A DNA stretch of 64,000 bases. It comes from Malachius bipustulatus (taxonomy: Eukaryota > Arthropoda > Insecta > Coleoptera > Melyridae). The notes below the pieces were generated by a model. It did not search any database, was not told the DNA's origin, and worked only from the letters and a program-made list of their open reading frames with translations. Both the position numbers and the translations under genes were made by a program. The stretch is from NCBI GenBank assembly GCA_910589415.1, contig OU342630.1, positions 18,447,867 through 18,511,866 of the forward strand. The letters run 5' to 3'. Of the stretch, positions 23,220 to 34,112 are shown one piece after another; position 1 is the stretch's first letter, and every line of letters starts with the position of its first letter.

Positions 23220-25053
23220 GCATGTTTAATTGTCTATGTTGTCTATGTGCCTGACGCAGAACCACTGAGTCGATAAGGAGTTGTTCCTTGCATCCCATGT
23301 GGTTTCTGCGGCATCCCTTCTGCTGTTCTGTAAATGCGTTATTGTGTTCCAGATGAGAGTATATTTTGTTTGTTATGTTTGAAGTCAGAATTTTGTAAAT
23401 TGTTGGGAGACATGTTATTGGTCTGTATTGTGTAGGGTTTTCTGTATTATTGTTTTTTGGCATCATATATGTGATGCCCTGTGTAAAGAATGCAGGTGTG
23501 TTCTGCGGATTATTGAGGATATCTGTAAAATGTGTGGCCAGTTTCGGATGTAGGCATGTGAACTTCTTGTACCAGAAGTTATGGATGTTGTCTATCCCGG
23601 GTGCCTTCCAGTTATGAATGTTTTTGATTGTATCGCTTATGTCTCGTGGTGTAATCTCGCTGAATTGCATGTCTGTGATGTTTTGTGTATGTTTTTCCTC
23701 CTCTCTGATCCAACTCGCGTCCTTGCTATGCTGGACCGGATTGGACCAAAGGGACGACCAGTATCGTGTGAGTTCTTCTCTTGTGGGTGTTTCATAGTTA
23801 TTTTTCTGTGAACTATTTTGATTCATGTTTCTATAGAATATTTTTTCGTTTTCTGTAAACTGTTTGTTGTGTTGTTTTCGCTGAGTGCATGTTCTGTATC
23901 TACGTAGTCTTTGCGTTTTGGCTGCAAGTTTCTGTTTTAAGGTGTCCATGTATTCAGTGATGTGTTGGTTATGATGTTCATGTTTTGTGTGAGTTTTTAC
24001 TGTCTTGAAAATGTGGTGCATATGCTTCATCAGTGTTTTGGATCTATTATTTTGTAGATATTGTGTGAGTCGGCCCAGATTTCGTCGAATTTCGTCTATC
24101 TGCGATTCAAGCCGACGCTCCCAGGCCGGTTTGTTTTGTTTATGTTGTGTCTGCGAGTCCTGAGGTCTTGTTTTTAGGCCATGATACCTAACTACCGCTA
24201 CTGCTGCAGTATATATCAGTGTGTGTGTATCTGTCAGTGTGGAATCTTCCCGTATATGTTGTGGGAGTATATACTTATTCATGTATTGAAGAGTTTTTTC
24301 GAGTTTAGATGATGTATGTATCTTGGGTATTTTGTGTCTTTTTGCTGGGTCCGTTCCTGTGAATTGTAACAATGCTGTTTGCAATGAGTTCTCAAGGGCC
24401 TCAACAAGCTCAGTGTCCATGGTCTCCTGTGTATTTATTGTTTCTTCCGTGAGGCTGTATGCTAATGTTGTATCTCTGTTGTCTTCATGAGGTGTACTTG
24501 CGGTTTCTTCTATCTGCGTATTTGTAGTATTTTCCCGTTGTTGCAACTCTTGAGCAACCTGCTGTTTAATGTTCTCGAGTGTTGTCTGCGGAATGAGGTT
24601 ACGTGCTACGATTGCTCTTCGCTGGTCAGCTATCCTCTGCTCCGTGACCTGTGCGTTTGGGTACTGTTTTGTGAATTCTTGGTGTAATATTTGTCTGTAT
24701 TGTGTTTTGTCTGTTTCAAGTTTTGTGACTGTGTAATAGGTGCGCATAATAAAGCTGTTCATTTCATTCGTCCACTTCATGCGCACCCTTTGTTTTCCCG
24801 CCTTGGTGGTCTCCGGTTGGAGTCCAGTAGAAACACCAGGGTCGAGTTGGGCTTGGTGGGCTGGCCCAGACCTCCCCACTAGTGAGGGCATTGCAGTAAC
24901 CACACTTGGGCCGGCGCTGCTTTCACCACCGGTTGCCAAGGGAGACTGTAGCCGATTTTGCGAACTTGAGCCTCTGCCTAACTCACGAACGCGGACCTTG
25001 TTAACCCGGGCGACGTCCGAGCCGGTATGGGTTTTATTATTTCTTCTTTCCAT
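23188..25053 (-). CDS. R4/Dong-like polyprotein, N-terminal part
   Basis: This 621-codon frame is the N-terminal half of the element protein. Residues about 1-90 are basic and Ser/Gly-rich. Residues about 92-150 look like a Myb/SANT-type helix region (KWTNEMNSFI near the start, then YRQILHQEF and VTEQRIADQRRAIVARNL), which would bind target DNA. A Gln/Asn/Thr-rich linker follows, then the fingers of the reverse transcriptase with WKAPGIDNIHNFWYKKF and YRPITCLPTIYKILTSNI. Near its end comes GCRRNHMGCKEQLLID. The frame is lost just before motif A because of the CATG duplication, so the last ~10 residues are out-of-frame. The ATG at 25053 is chosen as the first in frame after a short leader that abuts the TTA target. 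Confidence 0.88.
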   Translation of the reverse strand: MERRNNKTHTGSDVARVNKVRVRELGRGSSSQNRLQSPLATGGESSAGPSVVTAMPSLVGRSGPAHQAQLDPGVSTGLQPETTKAGKQRVRMKWTNEMNSFIMRTYYTVTKLETDKTQYRQILHQEFTKQYPNAQVTEQRIADQRRAIVARNLIPQTTLENIKQQVAQELQQRENTTNTQIEETASTPHEDNRDTTLAYSLTEETINTQETMDTELVEALENSLQTALLQFTGTDPAKRHKIPKIHTSSKLEKTLQYMNKYILPQHIREDSTLTDTHTLIYTAAVAVVRYHGLKTRPQDSQTQHKQNKPAWERRLESQIDEIRRNLGRLTQYLQNNRSKTLMKHMHHIFKTVKTHTKHEHHNQHITEYMDTLKQKLAAKTQRLRRYRTCTQRKQHNKQFTENEKIFYRNMNQNSSQKNNYETPTREELTRYWSSLWSNPVQHSKDASWIREEEKHTQNITDMQFSEITPRDISDTIKNIHNWKAPGIDNIHNFWYKKFTCLHPKLATHFTDILNNPQNTPAFFTQGITYMMPKNNNTENPTQYRPITCLPTIYKILTSNITNKIYSHLEHNNAFTEQQKGCRRNHMGCKEQLLIDSVVLRQAHRQHRQLNMHGIHRLQKSI

Positions 25054-25152
25054 TACTCTGCCGAGGCAGGTTGCATTTTAAACCTACTGCCAGGTAACTC
25101 GGGTCCGTGGGGTCGTCACTCCCCAAATATCTCAGTGAGATACCCCTGCGGG

Positions 25153-25221
<69 letters not shown>
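25153..25221. repeat. TTA microsatellite at R4/Dong-like 5' end
   Basis: About 69 bases of ATT/TTA units with one interruption (TAAT) mark the upstream target flank of the full-length element. It is the longest TTA tract in the window. Confidence 0.95.
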
Positions 25222-25222
<1 letters not shown>

Positions 25223-25562
25223 CTTTTGATTGTTTCACGAGCGGGTATTCTGAATTGTTAGTACCTGCGATTGAACAATAGCCGGGTATTATAATCTACA
25301 GGGTGAGTCAATAGTGAGAGATCGGAACATTGCTATTGAACCGTACAGGGTAAAACAAAATTTCAAACGCCATCCCAAATCGTTTGTTACTCTGCATATT
25401 TCAAAAATATTTTCACTTATACAGGGTGGACCATATTTTGCCTACATGTATCAAATTTTTTTTTTCAAATGGAACCCCCTATATTTTATGACATATTCTT
25501 ATTCGACTTTGAAATAGCTTTATGTCAATACATATTGTTTGACATTTAGATGCGGCGTTGAC

Positions 25563-25818
25563 ATTTGAAGGGTACAAGGGAAAAAGGGGTCAAGTCACAT
25601 TTCATCATTTTTGAGTTACAGTGATTTATATAAATGACTTAGCCCGTTATTCCCCAGTGTACTCATTCTTTTAACGCAGATTACTTGGAACCTAGCTTGT
25701 TATTCCCCTGTACAAGTTTACCATCAGATTCGACTTGATTTTCTCTACTAGATGGCGGTCTATGTCCAGAAAAAGAAAAAAATGGACTTAACCCCTTTTT
25801 CTCCTGTACCCTTCATTT
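25563..25818. mobile_element. 248-bp MITE in one arm only, ATTT duplication
   Basis: GAAGGGTACA at 25567 and its complement TGTACCCTTC ending at 25814 bound a 248-base block. The inverted ends extend about 30 bases, through AAAAAGGGGT(C/T)AAGTC, with three mismatches. The block is flanked by ATTT on both sides (25563-25566 and 25815-25818; CATTT is an alternative reading). The mirrored site in the right arm (about 27236-27245) has a single uninterrupted ATTT, so it is an empty-site control within the same element. No coding sequence. Confidence 0.88.
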
Positions 25819-26329
25819 AAAAAAATATTTTCAAAAAAATTCATCGCATGCATGTGTTTACTGAAAAGAAGCCTCAGAACTTAGTTTTGGAGTTTTAAGG
25901 TTGAAATTTGATATCCATATGGAGAAAGGCCAGGTCTATCATCGCGATATAATAAGACCGAGATCTACTATACAGGTGAGTCACAAATAACTGTCAAATT
26001 TTGCTTACTTCGGAAGGTCATAACTTCACTTTTTCAAATGGCACACTCGGTATTTTTTTCCACAATTAGATCCACCTCTGATCTGACTACAGTTTTTATT
26101 TGGTATGTCCTATACCTAAAATGCCCAGTTTGAGAGATATTACACATTTTCCGTTGGTCTGACTGCAGAAGATGCAAATGTCATATAAAACATGGGCCAT
26201 GAAGAAAATGTGACATTTCTAGTGACATTTATCATTGCAGCGTAATAGCAACTCAAAGCTCGAGCGAAATAAAATAAAAAATAAATTACAAGATATGACA
26301 ATATTTTTAAATTAAAATATGTAATATCA

Positions 26330-26740
26330 AATCAAATCAAAAAATTTATTAATTTGCCCAAAAGAATAAATCCATTTAGAGGAAAACAACAATAAAGTGA
26401 AATACAATATGATTTAAAAAATAAACTGCAACGAAGTTGTCAAATACACACTTGCACATAAATTCTTGCCGCAAGGAGAGGATTTCTCTCACTTTCTCCC
26501 AAACAATAAGTCATGTCTACTTGCTCTTGTAAACGTAAATCCATTTACCAAAATTCTATTTAACTAACGAGAACTTGGAATTTAAACATGCAGTGACAGT
26601 GACACTAGTAAAACTAAAAATGTCATATTCTTCCATATCACTTTAAAGCGAAATGTCACATTTTTCTTCATAGCACCCTGTTTTATATGACATTTGCATC
26701 TTTTTGACATATATGACATTTGATTTGATATTATTTAATT
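26330..26740. repeat. Unpaired centre of the fold-back
   Basis: This loop begins with ATCAAATCAAATC and TTTATTAATTTGCCC, which on the minus strand looks like a LINE or SINE 3' end running into GATTT-type units. No protein similarity was seen. It may be a separate insertion in the loop. Confidence 0.4.
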
Positions 26741-27513
26741 TGAAAATTACATATTGCCATATCTTATATTTTATTTTTTATTTAATTTCGCTCGAGCTTT
26801 GAGTTGCTATTACGCTGCAATGATAAATGTCACTAGAAATGTCACATTTTTCTTCATAGCCCCGGTTTTATATGACATTTGCATCTTCTGCAGTCAGACC
26901 AACGGAAAATGTGTAATATCTCTCAAACTGTGCATTTTAGGTATAGGAAATACCAAATGAAAAATGTAGTCAGATCAGAGGTGGATCTAATTATGGAAAA
27001 AATACCGAGTGTGCCATTTGAAAAAGTGAAGTTATGACCTTCGGAAGTAAGCAAAATTTGACAGTTATTTGTGACTAACCTGTATAGTAGATCTCAGTCT
27101 TATTATATCGCGATGATAGACCTGACCTTTCTCAATGTGGAGACCAAATTTCAACCTTAAAACTCCAAAACTAAGTTCTGAGGCTTCTTTTCAGTAAATA
27201 CATGCATGCGATGAATTTTTTTGAAAATATTTTTTTAAATGTCAACGCCACACCTAAATGTCAAACAATATGTATTGACAGAAAGCTATTTCACAGTCGA
27301 ATAAGAACATGTCATAAAATATAGGGGGTTCCATTTGAAAAAAAAAATTGATCCATGTAGTCAAAATATGGTCCACCCTGTATAAGTGAAAATATTTTTG
27401 AAATATGCAGAGTAACAAACGATTTATGATGGTGTTTGAAATTTTGTTTTATGTTTTACCCTGTACGGTTCAATAGCAATGTTCCGATCTCTCACTATTG
27501 ACTCACCCTGTAT

Positions 27514-28025
27514 AATTCAATACCTACGAACCTTGATAAATCATCCAAAAAGCTCCAATAATTGGGGAATATTATTCAATAACAGTAGAAAATGAATGTA
27601 ATAGATATTCTAGAAAAAAAATTATTATTATTCTAACTCAAGCACCGAATAATTCAGTTGTTTGGAACGAACGGTGATCATTGGATGCATCATTAAATTA
27701 AATAATTAAAAAATTAAATAAAATTATAAGATGAATCAGATGAATCCAACATATTAAACATTAGATCATTTTTTACTTACCCATGTATACTGAGATTAAA
27801 AAAATAAAAATAGGTACTAAAAAATTTAACGCTGAAAGTGGCCGCCTAAGTTGATTGGTTGCTAACATGAAGGTTACCGAACGATTTTCTAAAGAAGTCA
27901 CCCAGTCAGAAGCTCTTTTCTTCTCTGGTCCGAAATTTTTGACTATATTATGAAGGCAAATTATTAAGCCAAACAAATTTGAAGTCGAAACAGGGAAAGG
28001 GAAATAAAAGCGGTCCAGAGCTACT
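27514..28025. other. Unassigned AT-rich DNA
   Basis: Nothing recognised. The minus-strand open frame at 27773-27976 has an unfamiliar translation. Confidence 0.45.
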
Positions 28026-28029
28026 AATC

Positions 28030-28760
28030 TGACATTACAAAAATTACTACAACTAGGCCGACTAGATCCCTCAGTTTCCGTAGTTAACTTTTGTTTTTCT
28101 TAAGAGGTTTTTTCATGTCGTTCGGCATTAAAAAAGTCAATTGAACCAAAAACCTATAAAATGAGAGAAAAATTTCAGTTTTTCGAATTTTTTTATTTAT
28201 CGAAAAAAATAAGAAAAATATAATTATTTTATAGCGTGTTATGGAATGACATCATCATAAGCAAAAACCATTCACCGACAAAAACCATAAGGAAAGCAAT
28301 ATGACATCATTCGCTGCAAATATTTTCTTATTTATTTTTTGTTTAATAAAAAAAATTTAAAAATATAAGTATATATTTTTTAAGTTTTTTTTTTTTTTTT
28401 TTTTACCGAATTACATAAAAAAAACGAATTGGCGACCATAAGATAAACAAAAGTTGACTGTGGATACTAAGGGATCTAGTCGGCTTAGAAAATTTTTGTA
28501 ATGTCAGATGAATAGCTTTTGATGACTGCAAAGAATAATTATTTATTTATTTTCGATACTAAAAATGATATGCCAAAAATAAGAAACTCGATTTTTCAGT
28601 TTTCATGATATTTAAACAACTACTGAAACTGTCGTATTTTTTTCAGACTCTTATTAAGCATAAAATTGTGCAACCTTTCTCTAATTCAATCGACCCTGTA
28701 TCTCCTATGGTTTAGGAGATCACAATGGTAAGCCAGTTGAAAGTGACTACCCTGTGTATT
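28030..28760. mobile_element. Fold-back element, family C, eroded
   Basis: Inverted arms: TCTGACATTACAAAAATT at about 28029 pairs with AATTTTTGTAATGTCAGA near 28493-28510, and GGCCGACTAGATCCCT pairs with AGGGATCTAGTCGGCT. The arms also share CAACTTTTGTTTTTCTTA-type phrases, and the right side ends in CTACCCTGTGTA near 28747. Arm text matches the element at 52.6-53.6 kb and part of 46.95-47.27 kb. It contains poly(T) runs and no coding sequence. Confidence 0.75.
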
Positions 28761-31030
28761 ATGTATCATTATATTTATTGATTGTCTAACAAAGAAACAA
28801 TTTAATGTGTTCATATAGTGAGCTTTTTCTTCATATATCTAAATCGCTTAATAATGTAGAATTTTTTGAGCCAGATCTTTCATTCTTTGATAAATTATTT
28901 TGTTACTATATAAGTTAATTACTATTCTTCTCGTGCCAACTTTAGCGTTTTTTGCGTTTTTTTGTTATATTTGGGACGATAAATAAAATATTCCAACCCC
29001 AAATACCTATCGACAAATGAAAATATCACGGCGCAGGGTGTCTTATCCATTGTGAATTTTCCCCTTTCAGCGCTTAATACATTCCTCCTCCTAATATCCA
29101 GAATGCGTGTGGTTATAACTTTGGCGAGATAATGTGGTTACATAATGCAGGACAGCCACTACGTGAGCTGAATCATAACTCCTTACAATCACGGGATTTA
29201 CAAAAAATGAAACCTAAGGGAAAACGCCATTTCCTTGCCCAATATCCATTCAGATTGTTTCACACACTTGCGATGCAAACTGGCAACGTTTGTTTATAAT
29301 GGCCATTCCAATAGATTCTTGGATGACTATGGAATATTTCATCCCTTCTCGGGCATCGAACTTATAATATCTAACTCATGCTCCGGATTATTAGTCCAGT
29401 AGTTTAACTCAACTTATATTTTGAATACTTTGATGAACTTTATCATTATGGCGTTTCCGCTGCTAAACAGAATCTTCAGTATGACCGAAATATCAATAAT
29501 GTATATAGCTGGTTTGTATTTTGTAATGCGAGTCCTTGAAGGATGGATGATGTACTGAAACAACCTATCGTAATATCTTTTCAGTGTTATTGCCAGCGTT
29601 GTAAATGAGAAAAAAAAACTAATACCTGTGTATACACAAATATTCTTCTATCAGCACCAAAAGCTCCACTTCTTAATTATTTGTGTGTAGTATCGTAACT
29701 ATTATGGAACGGCAGATGTTAGTTTTTCAAGTGCAGAGTTGCGCATATATTCTTTAATTTATCACCGTCAGGAAGGATTTGAAATTCAGGAACGGGATAA
29801 TTTCTCGATATAGAAAACGCGTTAGACACTCCATACTCAATGAAACGAACACTAGCGGACTTCCTCTAATCCTTGTATCAGTAAACTGCTGAGAACGTCT
29901 TTGGATCAATCGGACTCATAACAATAACAATGACCCAAATCGTATAGCCAAATCAGTCACACATTGAGTAGCTAACGAAAAGCTATACCTCAAGAACGGT
30001 GTAAGGTAAAATGGTGTGCGAACGTAGCCTGTTTAACAGTGAGCGAAGAAGACAGTGGATGAGAGAGGAGACATGCAAGCTATGGTTTCATAATACATTT
30101 TTCAGTCATTTTAGCTTAATCACTTAAGTCAATTGACTAAACAATCGTAACAAAGGTAACAGTGGGTTTAAAATTTTAAAGCGACTTTAACTTTATGTTG
30201 AAACGAGTCTTTAAAACATGATTTCTATTTAGTGACAGAGTAAATCGATTTTTTTCTCATTTGGTGTATCCATCCTTTTTGATGAAAGCTCTACACGGAT
30301 ACGGGGCTAGAAGATACGGGGTCCATCAGAATGAATAAGTGCAAAAAATTTAGAGGACGCGATTCCTTGTCGAAACTAAGGGAGGATTTTCAAATTAAAA
30401 TTATTCATTACCACAATCAATCAAGCTCCTCTCATGCTACGATAACTTCTTGAAGCGAAGTCAAAAAAGTAAATTTTAACTGTTTTTTAACTGAAAAATT
30501 TCATTTTGGTACTCTGATCCAAGTCAATGAACCAATTACCTACTTCCTAATTCCTTTCACCAAATCTATTTTGGAAATGTTCTGCATGAAAGGGAATACA
30601 TGTTTTATAAATTTGTTTTTCTTTGTTTTAACTTTTGTATCTTCAACAATATGTCATTTGTTTCATATTAAACTCTGTGGTCGATTGTAAACTTTTTTTT
30701 TCTGATTTTATATCCAAAGCAATGACGTCTGTTTAATCCTGTTACACATCTCTGGCATATACTTCTTTAACGCATTCGTATCATTTTTGACGAAGAACTG
30801 ATTCACAGTTTTATCTATTTTTTTAGGTCAGTACCGTACTCCATATTATAGGTTTGAATAATGTATTTTTCGTGTCCCTCATACCCAAACACGTTCTGGC
30901 GGTCGCAGCTGTTTTTACGGTAGGTATAATCCTTCATGATGTTTTACATTCAAAAACTGAAAAAGTGCAATTTGAATAGTTATAAGCTGTGTTGGTCCTT
31001 TGGCCACAATATTACATAAAATTTATGTTT
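28761..31030. other. Unassigned DNA, locally less AT-rich
   Basis: Positions 29030-29380 are richer in mixed sequence than their surroundings and free of visible repeats, which can indicate conserved non-coding DNA, but nothing proves it. No coding frame above 60 codons is convincing. Confidence 0.45.
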
Positions 31031-31034
31031 TCAA

Positions 31035-31115
31035 TCCTTACTTTGGCTTTGTAAAATCTCTACATACTGACGGATGATAAATAAAACACTAATGTTTTAA
31101 AAAATTCTACTGTCC
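31035..31115 (-). repeat. Dispersed repeat, copy 2 of 4 (reversed)
   Basis: The minus strand carries AGTAGAATTTTTTAAAACAT, then GTGTTTTATTTATCATCC, GTCAGTATG, a GATTTTACA box and AAGGATTGAAAACATAAATT. This is the same order as at 17.42, 42.17 and 47.78 kb. Confidence 0.75.
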
Positions 31116-31276
31116 CAGAACTCAACGTCATCCCTTGCAGGTCTGATATGCCAACTCATGACTCATAGAATATCCTTATATGATCTTAGCAAAAAATGAT
31201 TTATTTTCGAGATAATGGTACCTACTTTTATGAATTTTATGAAAATCGATGCTTTATCATTGCCGGCGATCTGAAA

Positions 31277-32156
31277 AGGTCATTTCATAGCAATATTTTT
31301 TTAGGTACTCTCCGAGTCCGATAAGGTTTTCCCGATAGTCGAGCAAAAAATGTGCTTTTGTTTAAAAAAAATTATTAACAAATTTTCTTCAAGAACAGCC
31401 CTGGTTCCAACATTTAAAATTCTGGCAATAGGCTATCCAGTAAATTCGCAGTGCCTCAGCTTCTTAGATGATTTCAAATTAATTTTGAAGCACATTGTAA
31501 GCAATTTGCATGTCAAATTTGAAGTTTATATCGGTACCAATTTGATCTATTTTTGCGATGCTGGTCGAAGTTTGCCGTGATATTTAAGAAGCTCGTTTCA
31601 CCGTATTTTTCTTGCACTTTCCGGCGAATACGGTGCCGTAATTTCGAATTCCAAACGGAAAGTGTGATTTTTCCGTTAAATGAATGCGAAAAATTTTTCT
31701 TTAAAGACAACCTTGGTTACTAGATTTAAAATTCTGGCAATATGCTATTCCGTAAATCCGTAGTACGACAAATTAATTGAAATGCTTTCCAAGTAATTTT
31801 CAGGGACATTTAGAGACAAAATGTGCGGAAATATTGAAAATTAAGCTTAGTTGGATCCAAGTTCTTACTTTGATCTTATTTTATGAAACTGGTCAAAGTG
31901 TGCCGGCCGCTTTAAGAAGCTCATTTCATAGTATTTTTCCTATATTTCTAAATCCGATGCCGTTTTTTTTCCTAAAGTCGAACGGAAAATGTGTTTTCCT
32001 ATCAAAAAAGTGCAAATTTTTTTTTTTCAAGTTACGGTCCTGGATGTTCATGAAGTATTTATGTAGGAGAGTGTTTCTGAAACTTTCTGTTGCATTGCAA
32101 CAAACCGAAGCGAAGATTTTGCCGTTTAAAATGTAGGCCCAAACATAGGAAACACC
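31277..32156. repeat. Diverged tandem repeat, ~312-328-bp period, ~2.5 units
   Basis: An AAG(A/G)(A/T)..TTTCA(T/C)AG/CCG..TATTTTT box followed by CGAACGGAAA(A/G)TGTG-type text appears near 31277, 31586 and 31914. AAAATTCTGGCAATA followed by a GCTAT(T/C)C and GTAAAT phrase appears near 31416 and 31728. Spacings are 312 and 328 bases. The last unit runs into GGAAACACCCTGTATATTC near 32145-32160, so the array ends with the same tip as the fold-back elements. The open frames inside (31350-31580, 31777-32136) are incidental. Confidence 0.75.
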
Positions 32157-33460
32157 CTGTATATTCGCACCTGCTTGGAAAGAAAAACGGTCATAGATTT
32201 AGACTGGCATCGATGTCCCCTACCGTTGAAAATGGTATTTGATTACATCGTATTTGTCATGAATCATCCTGTATAATAACTTATTTCATTGATAATAATA
32301 AATATTAGGTATAATCAAATATAAAATGAGTAAGAGTAAAACTGAAATGGAAAACACCCTTCTAGAAATAATAGCGCGAACTAAATAGGCAATGGAAAAT
32401 ACGTTAGCTTTTTACTTTAGAAAGTGCTTACTATTCTGTAACTTGTTATGTATTTAAGAAAGAAATTAAAATCTACTCTCTTTACATCCCCTGCAAGAGG
32501 TAGCATTTTATGGGACAAATAATTTATTTTCAATCTAAAAACCTGCTTAATTTTTAACAAGGAATAATCCCCTACATTTATTTTCACTTCCCCTTTTACA
32601 CCCTGTAGAAAATAAGACCTGAGAGAAAAACATTTACCGTCGACTGCCGCATTTTCTGTAACGTGACATATATTTACTCGACGTTACAGCGACGAATTGG
32701 AAAGCTTTGAATCATAAATCCAGGGATTTTTCAAATCCCGGTGGTATTTTACACGGGGCAGCCGCTACATGTCGCGAGTTGCCTGACCGGCTTCTGGTGT
32801 TCACCACAAACACAAAAAAAGCTTAATGGAATTACATTTCCCTGCTTTGCTACCCAAAATCTGAACAACAAACAGCACGAAATTCTGACAGCTAATCATA
32901 CTTGCTCGGCCAGTTTGCTTTCTTCGACATACATGTGTTGAATTCGTTCTTAAAAAAAAACATAAAACGTTAAATGTTGTTGATTATTTCTTTTAAAATT
33001 AAATGAGACATAAAATTTAATTTTTTGTTATACCAGGTCAATGAAAAAAATAAAAGCAACAGTGCCTTATTATATTCTTCTGGAAACAAACCTAAGAACA
33101 GCATAATCCTGGATTAGTAATGATGAAAAAATGGAAGAATCCTGCTATCTATTATTATAACAATGTGGGATTACGTGGAGGGGTCTTTATAGGTAATTAT
33201 TGAGCATCGAATTGATGAAGGGCTTTCATCCAGTTATAAAGGAGAATGGAAGTTGACTATTCATACCCACTACCTAAAATCTATTCATATGTAGGGGACA
33301 AGAAAATTAACTGATACTTCTGTCCAGTCTTGGGTTTTTGTACCTACCACGAATATCTAACTACCTATCGGCATTCTAGTTTGATAATTAAAAAATGCTT
33401 TGTCTGAATACGTAAGAGAATCAGTCACTGGCAACGTTTCTGGGAAAATATTAATAACAA
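32157..33460. other. Mostly unassigned; two isolated fold-back tips
   Basis: Tip-like strings ATCATCCTGTATAATA (near 32262) and ACACCCTGTAGAAAA (near 32599) occur alone. Positions 32640-32930 are less AT-rich and unique-looking. No gene is supported. Confidence 0.45.
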
Positions 33461-33464
33461 CTGG

Positions 33465-33660
33465 AGCGGGCGGTGGCGCGGTTGCTTACTGCCTAGCGTT
33501 CACGCGACTAGGTTGCTGCGGCTACCACCGTTTGGGTTCGAACTCCATTCTCGCCATGGTTGTGTTTCTGCTTTCATTTTAAGTACGTGTCTTAGTATAA
33601 TAAGCTAGTTCTGAAAGGTCAAAAATTATTTATAAATCTGAATAATTATTTCAATCAAGG
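33465..33660 (+). repeat. tRNA-derived SINE, copy 1
   Basis: A tRNA-like head begins at GGCGGTGGCGCGGTTGCTTA (A-box position) and reaches a B-box match GGTTCGAACTCC at about 33535-33546, with ACCACCG just before it. A body follows that shares GTGTCT and AGCTAGTTCT with the copy at 42.62 kb. The A box is imperfect. No canonical tRNA fold was derived, so it is a retroposon rather than a tRNA gene. Confidence 0.75.
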
Positions 33661-33667
33661 CAGATAA

Positions 33668-34112
33668 TAGTCCTGTTACTATAGGAAGGCGAATAGATTC
33701 TTACTGCGCAGAAAGGGTGGGTACCGTTTCCGACTCAATAAATATTTGTTGTCCATTATCAATAACGTTAGTCGGTGTTCACGTTAAAAAACAACCAACC
33801 AAATAAGGCTGATAAGAGTATTTCCGCCGTTCATCGAACGTGTAAATTCTTAGTGGCAGTGAGCAAAGCTCTCAAGATGCATAGTTCACGCCCACCCGTC
33901 GCCTTCCTATAAAAATCAGACAGTAGCTATTACTCCATTGATTTAGTAAAAAATAATATTTATTACGTGCTGTCCAATTTTTATAAGAAGGAAAATTTTT
34001 ATAACATTGCTGATATTGGACGTTAAATGAGTGTGCACTCTGAAGGCGGTAACCAACCTTTTGCGCAGTAAGAACTTCTTCGCCTTCCTATAATAACAGG
34101 ACTGTTAAGTCG
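33668..34112. mobile_element. MITE, ~440 bp, CCTGTTA(C/T)TATAGGAAGGCGAA ends
   Basis: The left end AGTCCTGTTACTATAGGAAG, running on through GCGAA and TTCTTACTGCGCA, is matched by the reverse complement of the right end (about 34068-34112). The arms stay similar for over 50 bases. A third, internal copy of the tip (GCCTTCCTATAA near 33900) points left to right, suggesting a rearranged or nested copy. There is no coding capacity. Confidence 0.8.

Larger units (their letters stand above)
21241..25152 (-). mobile_element. R4/Dong-like retrotransposon, full-length copy
   Basis: On the minus strand it has a 5' UTR of about 100 bases (25152-25054), a coding region from 25053 to 21345 and a 3' UTR of about 100 bases, and it is bounded by TTA-type repeats on both sides. 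One polypeptide would join a Myb-like DNA-binding region, reverse transcriptase, a zinc knuckle and a restriction-like endonuclease. That is the layout of the R4 clade. Dong, an R4-clade element first described in silkworm, is known to insert in TAA repeats, and this placement matches. The sole visible lesion is a 4-bp duplication (CATG, 23217-23224) that breaks the frame. Near identity to its truncated neighbour implies recent activity. Confidence 0.92.
25298..27513. mobile_element. Large fold-back element, ACAGGGTGAGTCAATAG tips
   Basis: The left arm (from 25299) and right arm (to 27512) are inverted copies of each other for about 0.8-1.0 kb. They share phrases such as GAGAGATCGGAACATTGC, TTTCAAATGGAACCCCCTA, CATCGCATGCATG, TATCGCGATGATAGACCTG (right arm sense) and CTCGAGCGAAAT. 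Internal ACAGGGTGGACCATA and ACAGGTGAGTCAC boxes sit at mirrored places in both arms. The centre (about 26330-26740) is unpaired and includes a partial direct duplication of an arm segment (26651-26705 versus 26838-26890). There is no coding capacity. The right flank is TA-rich (ACCCTGTATAAT), suggesting a TA target. The left arm alone contains an extra 248-bp MITE. Confidence 0.9.
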
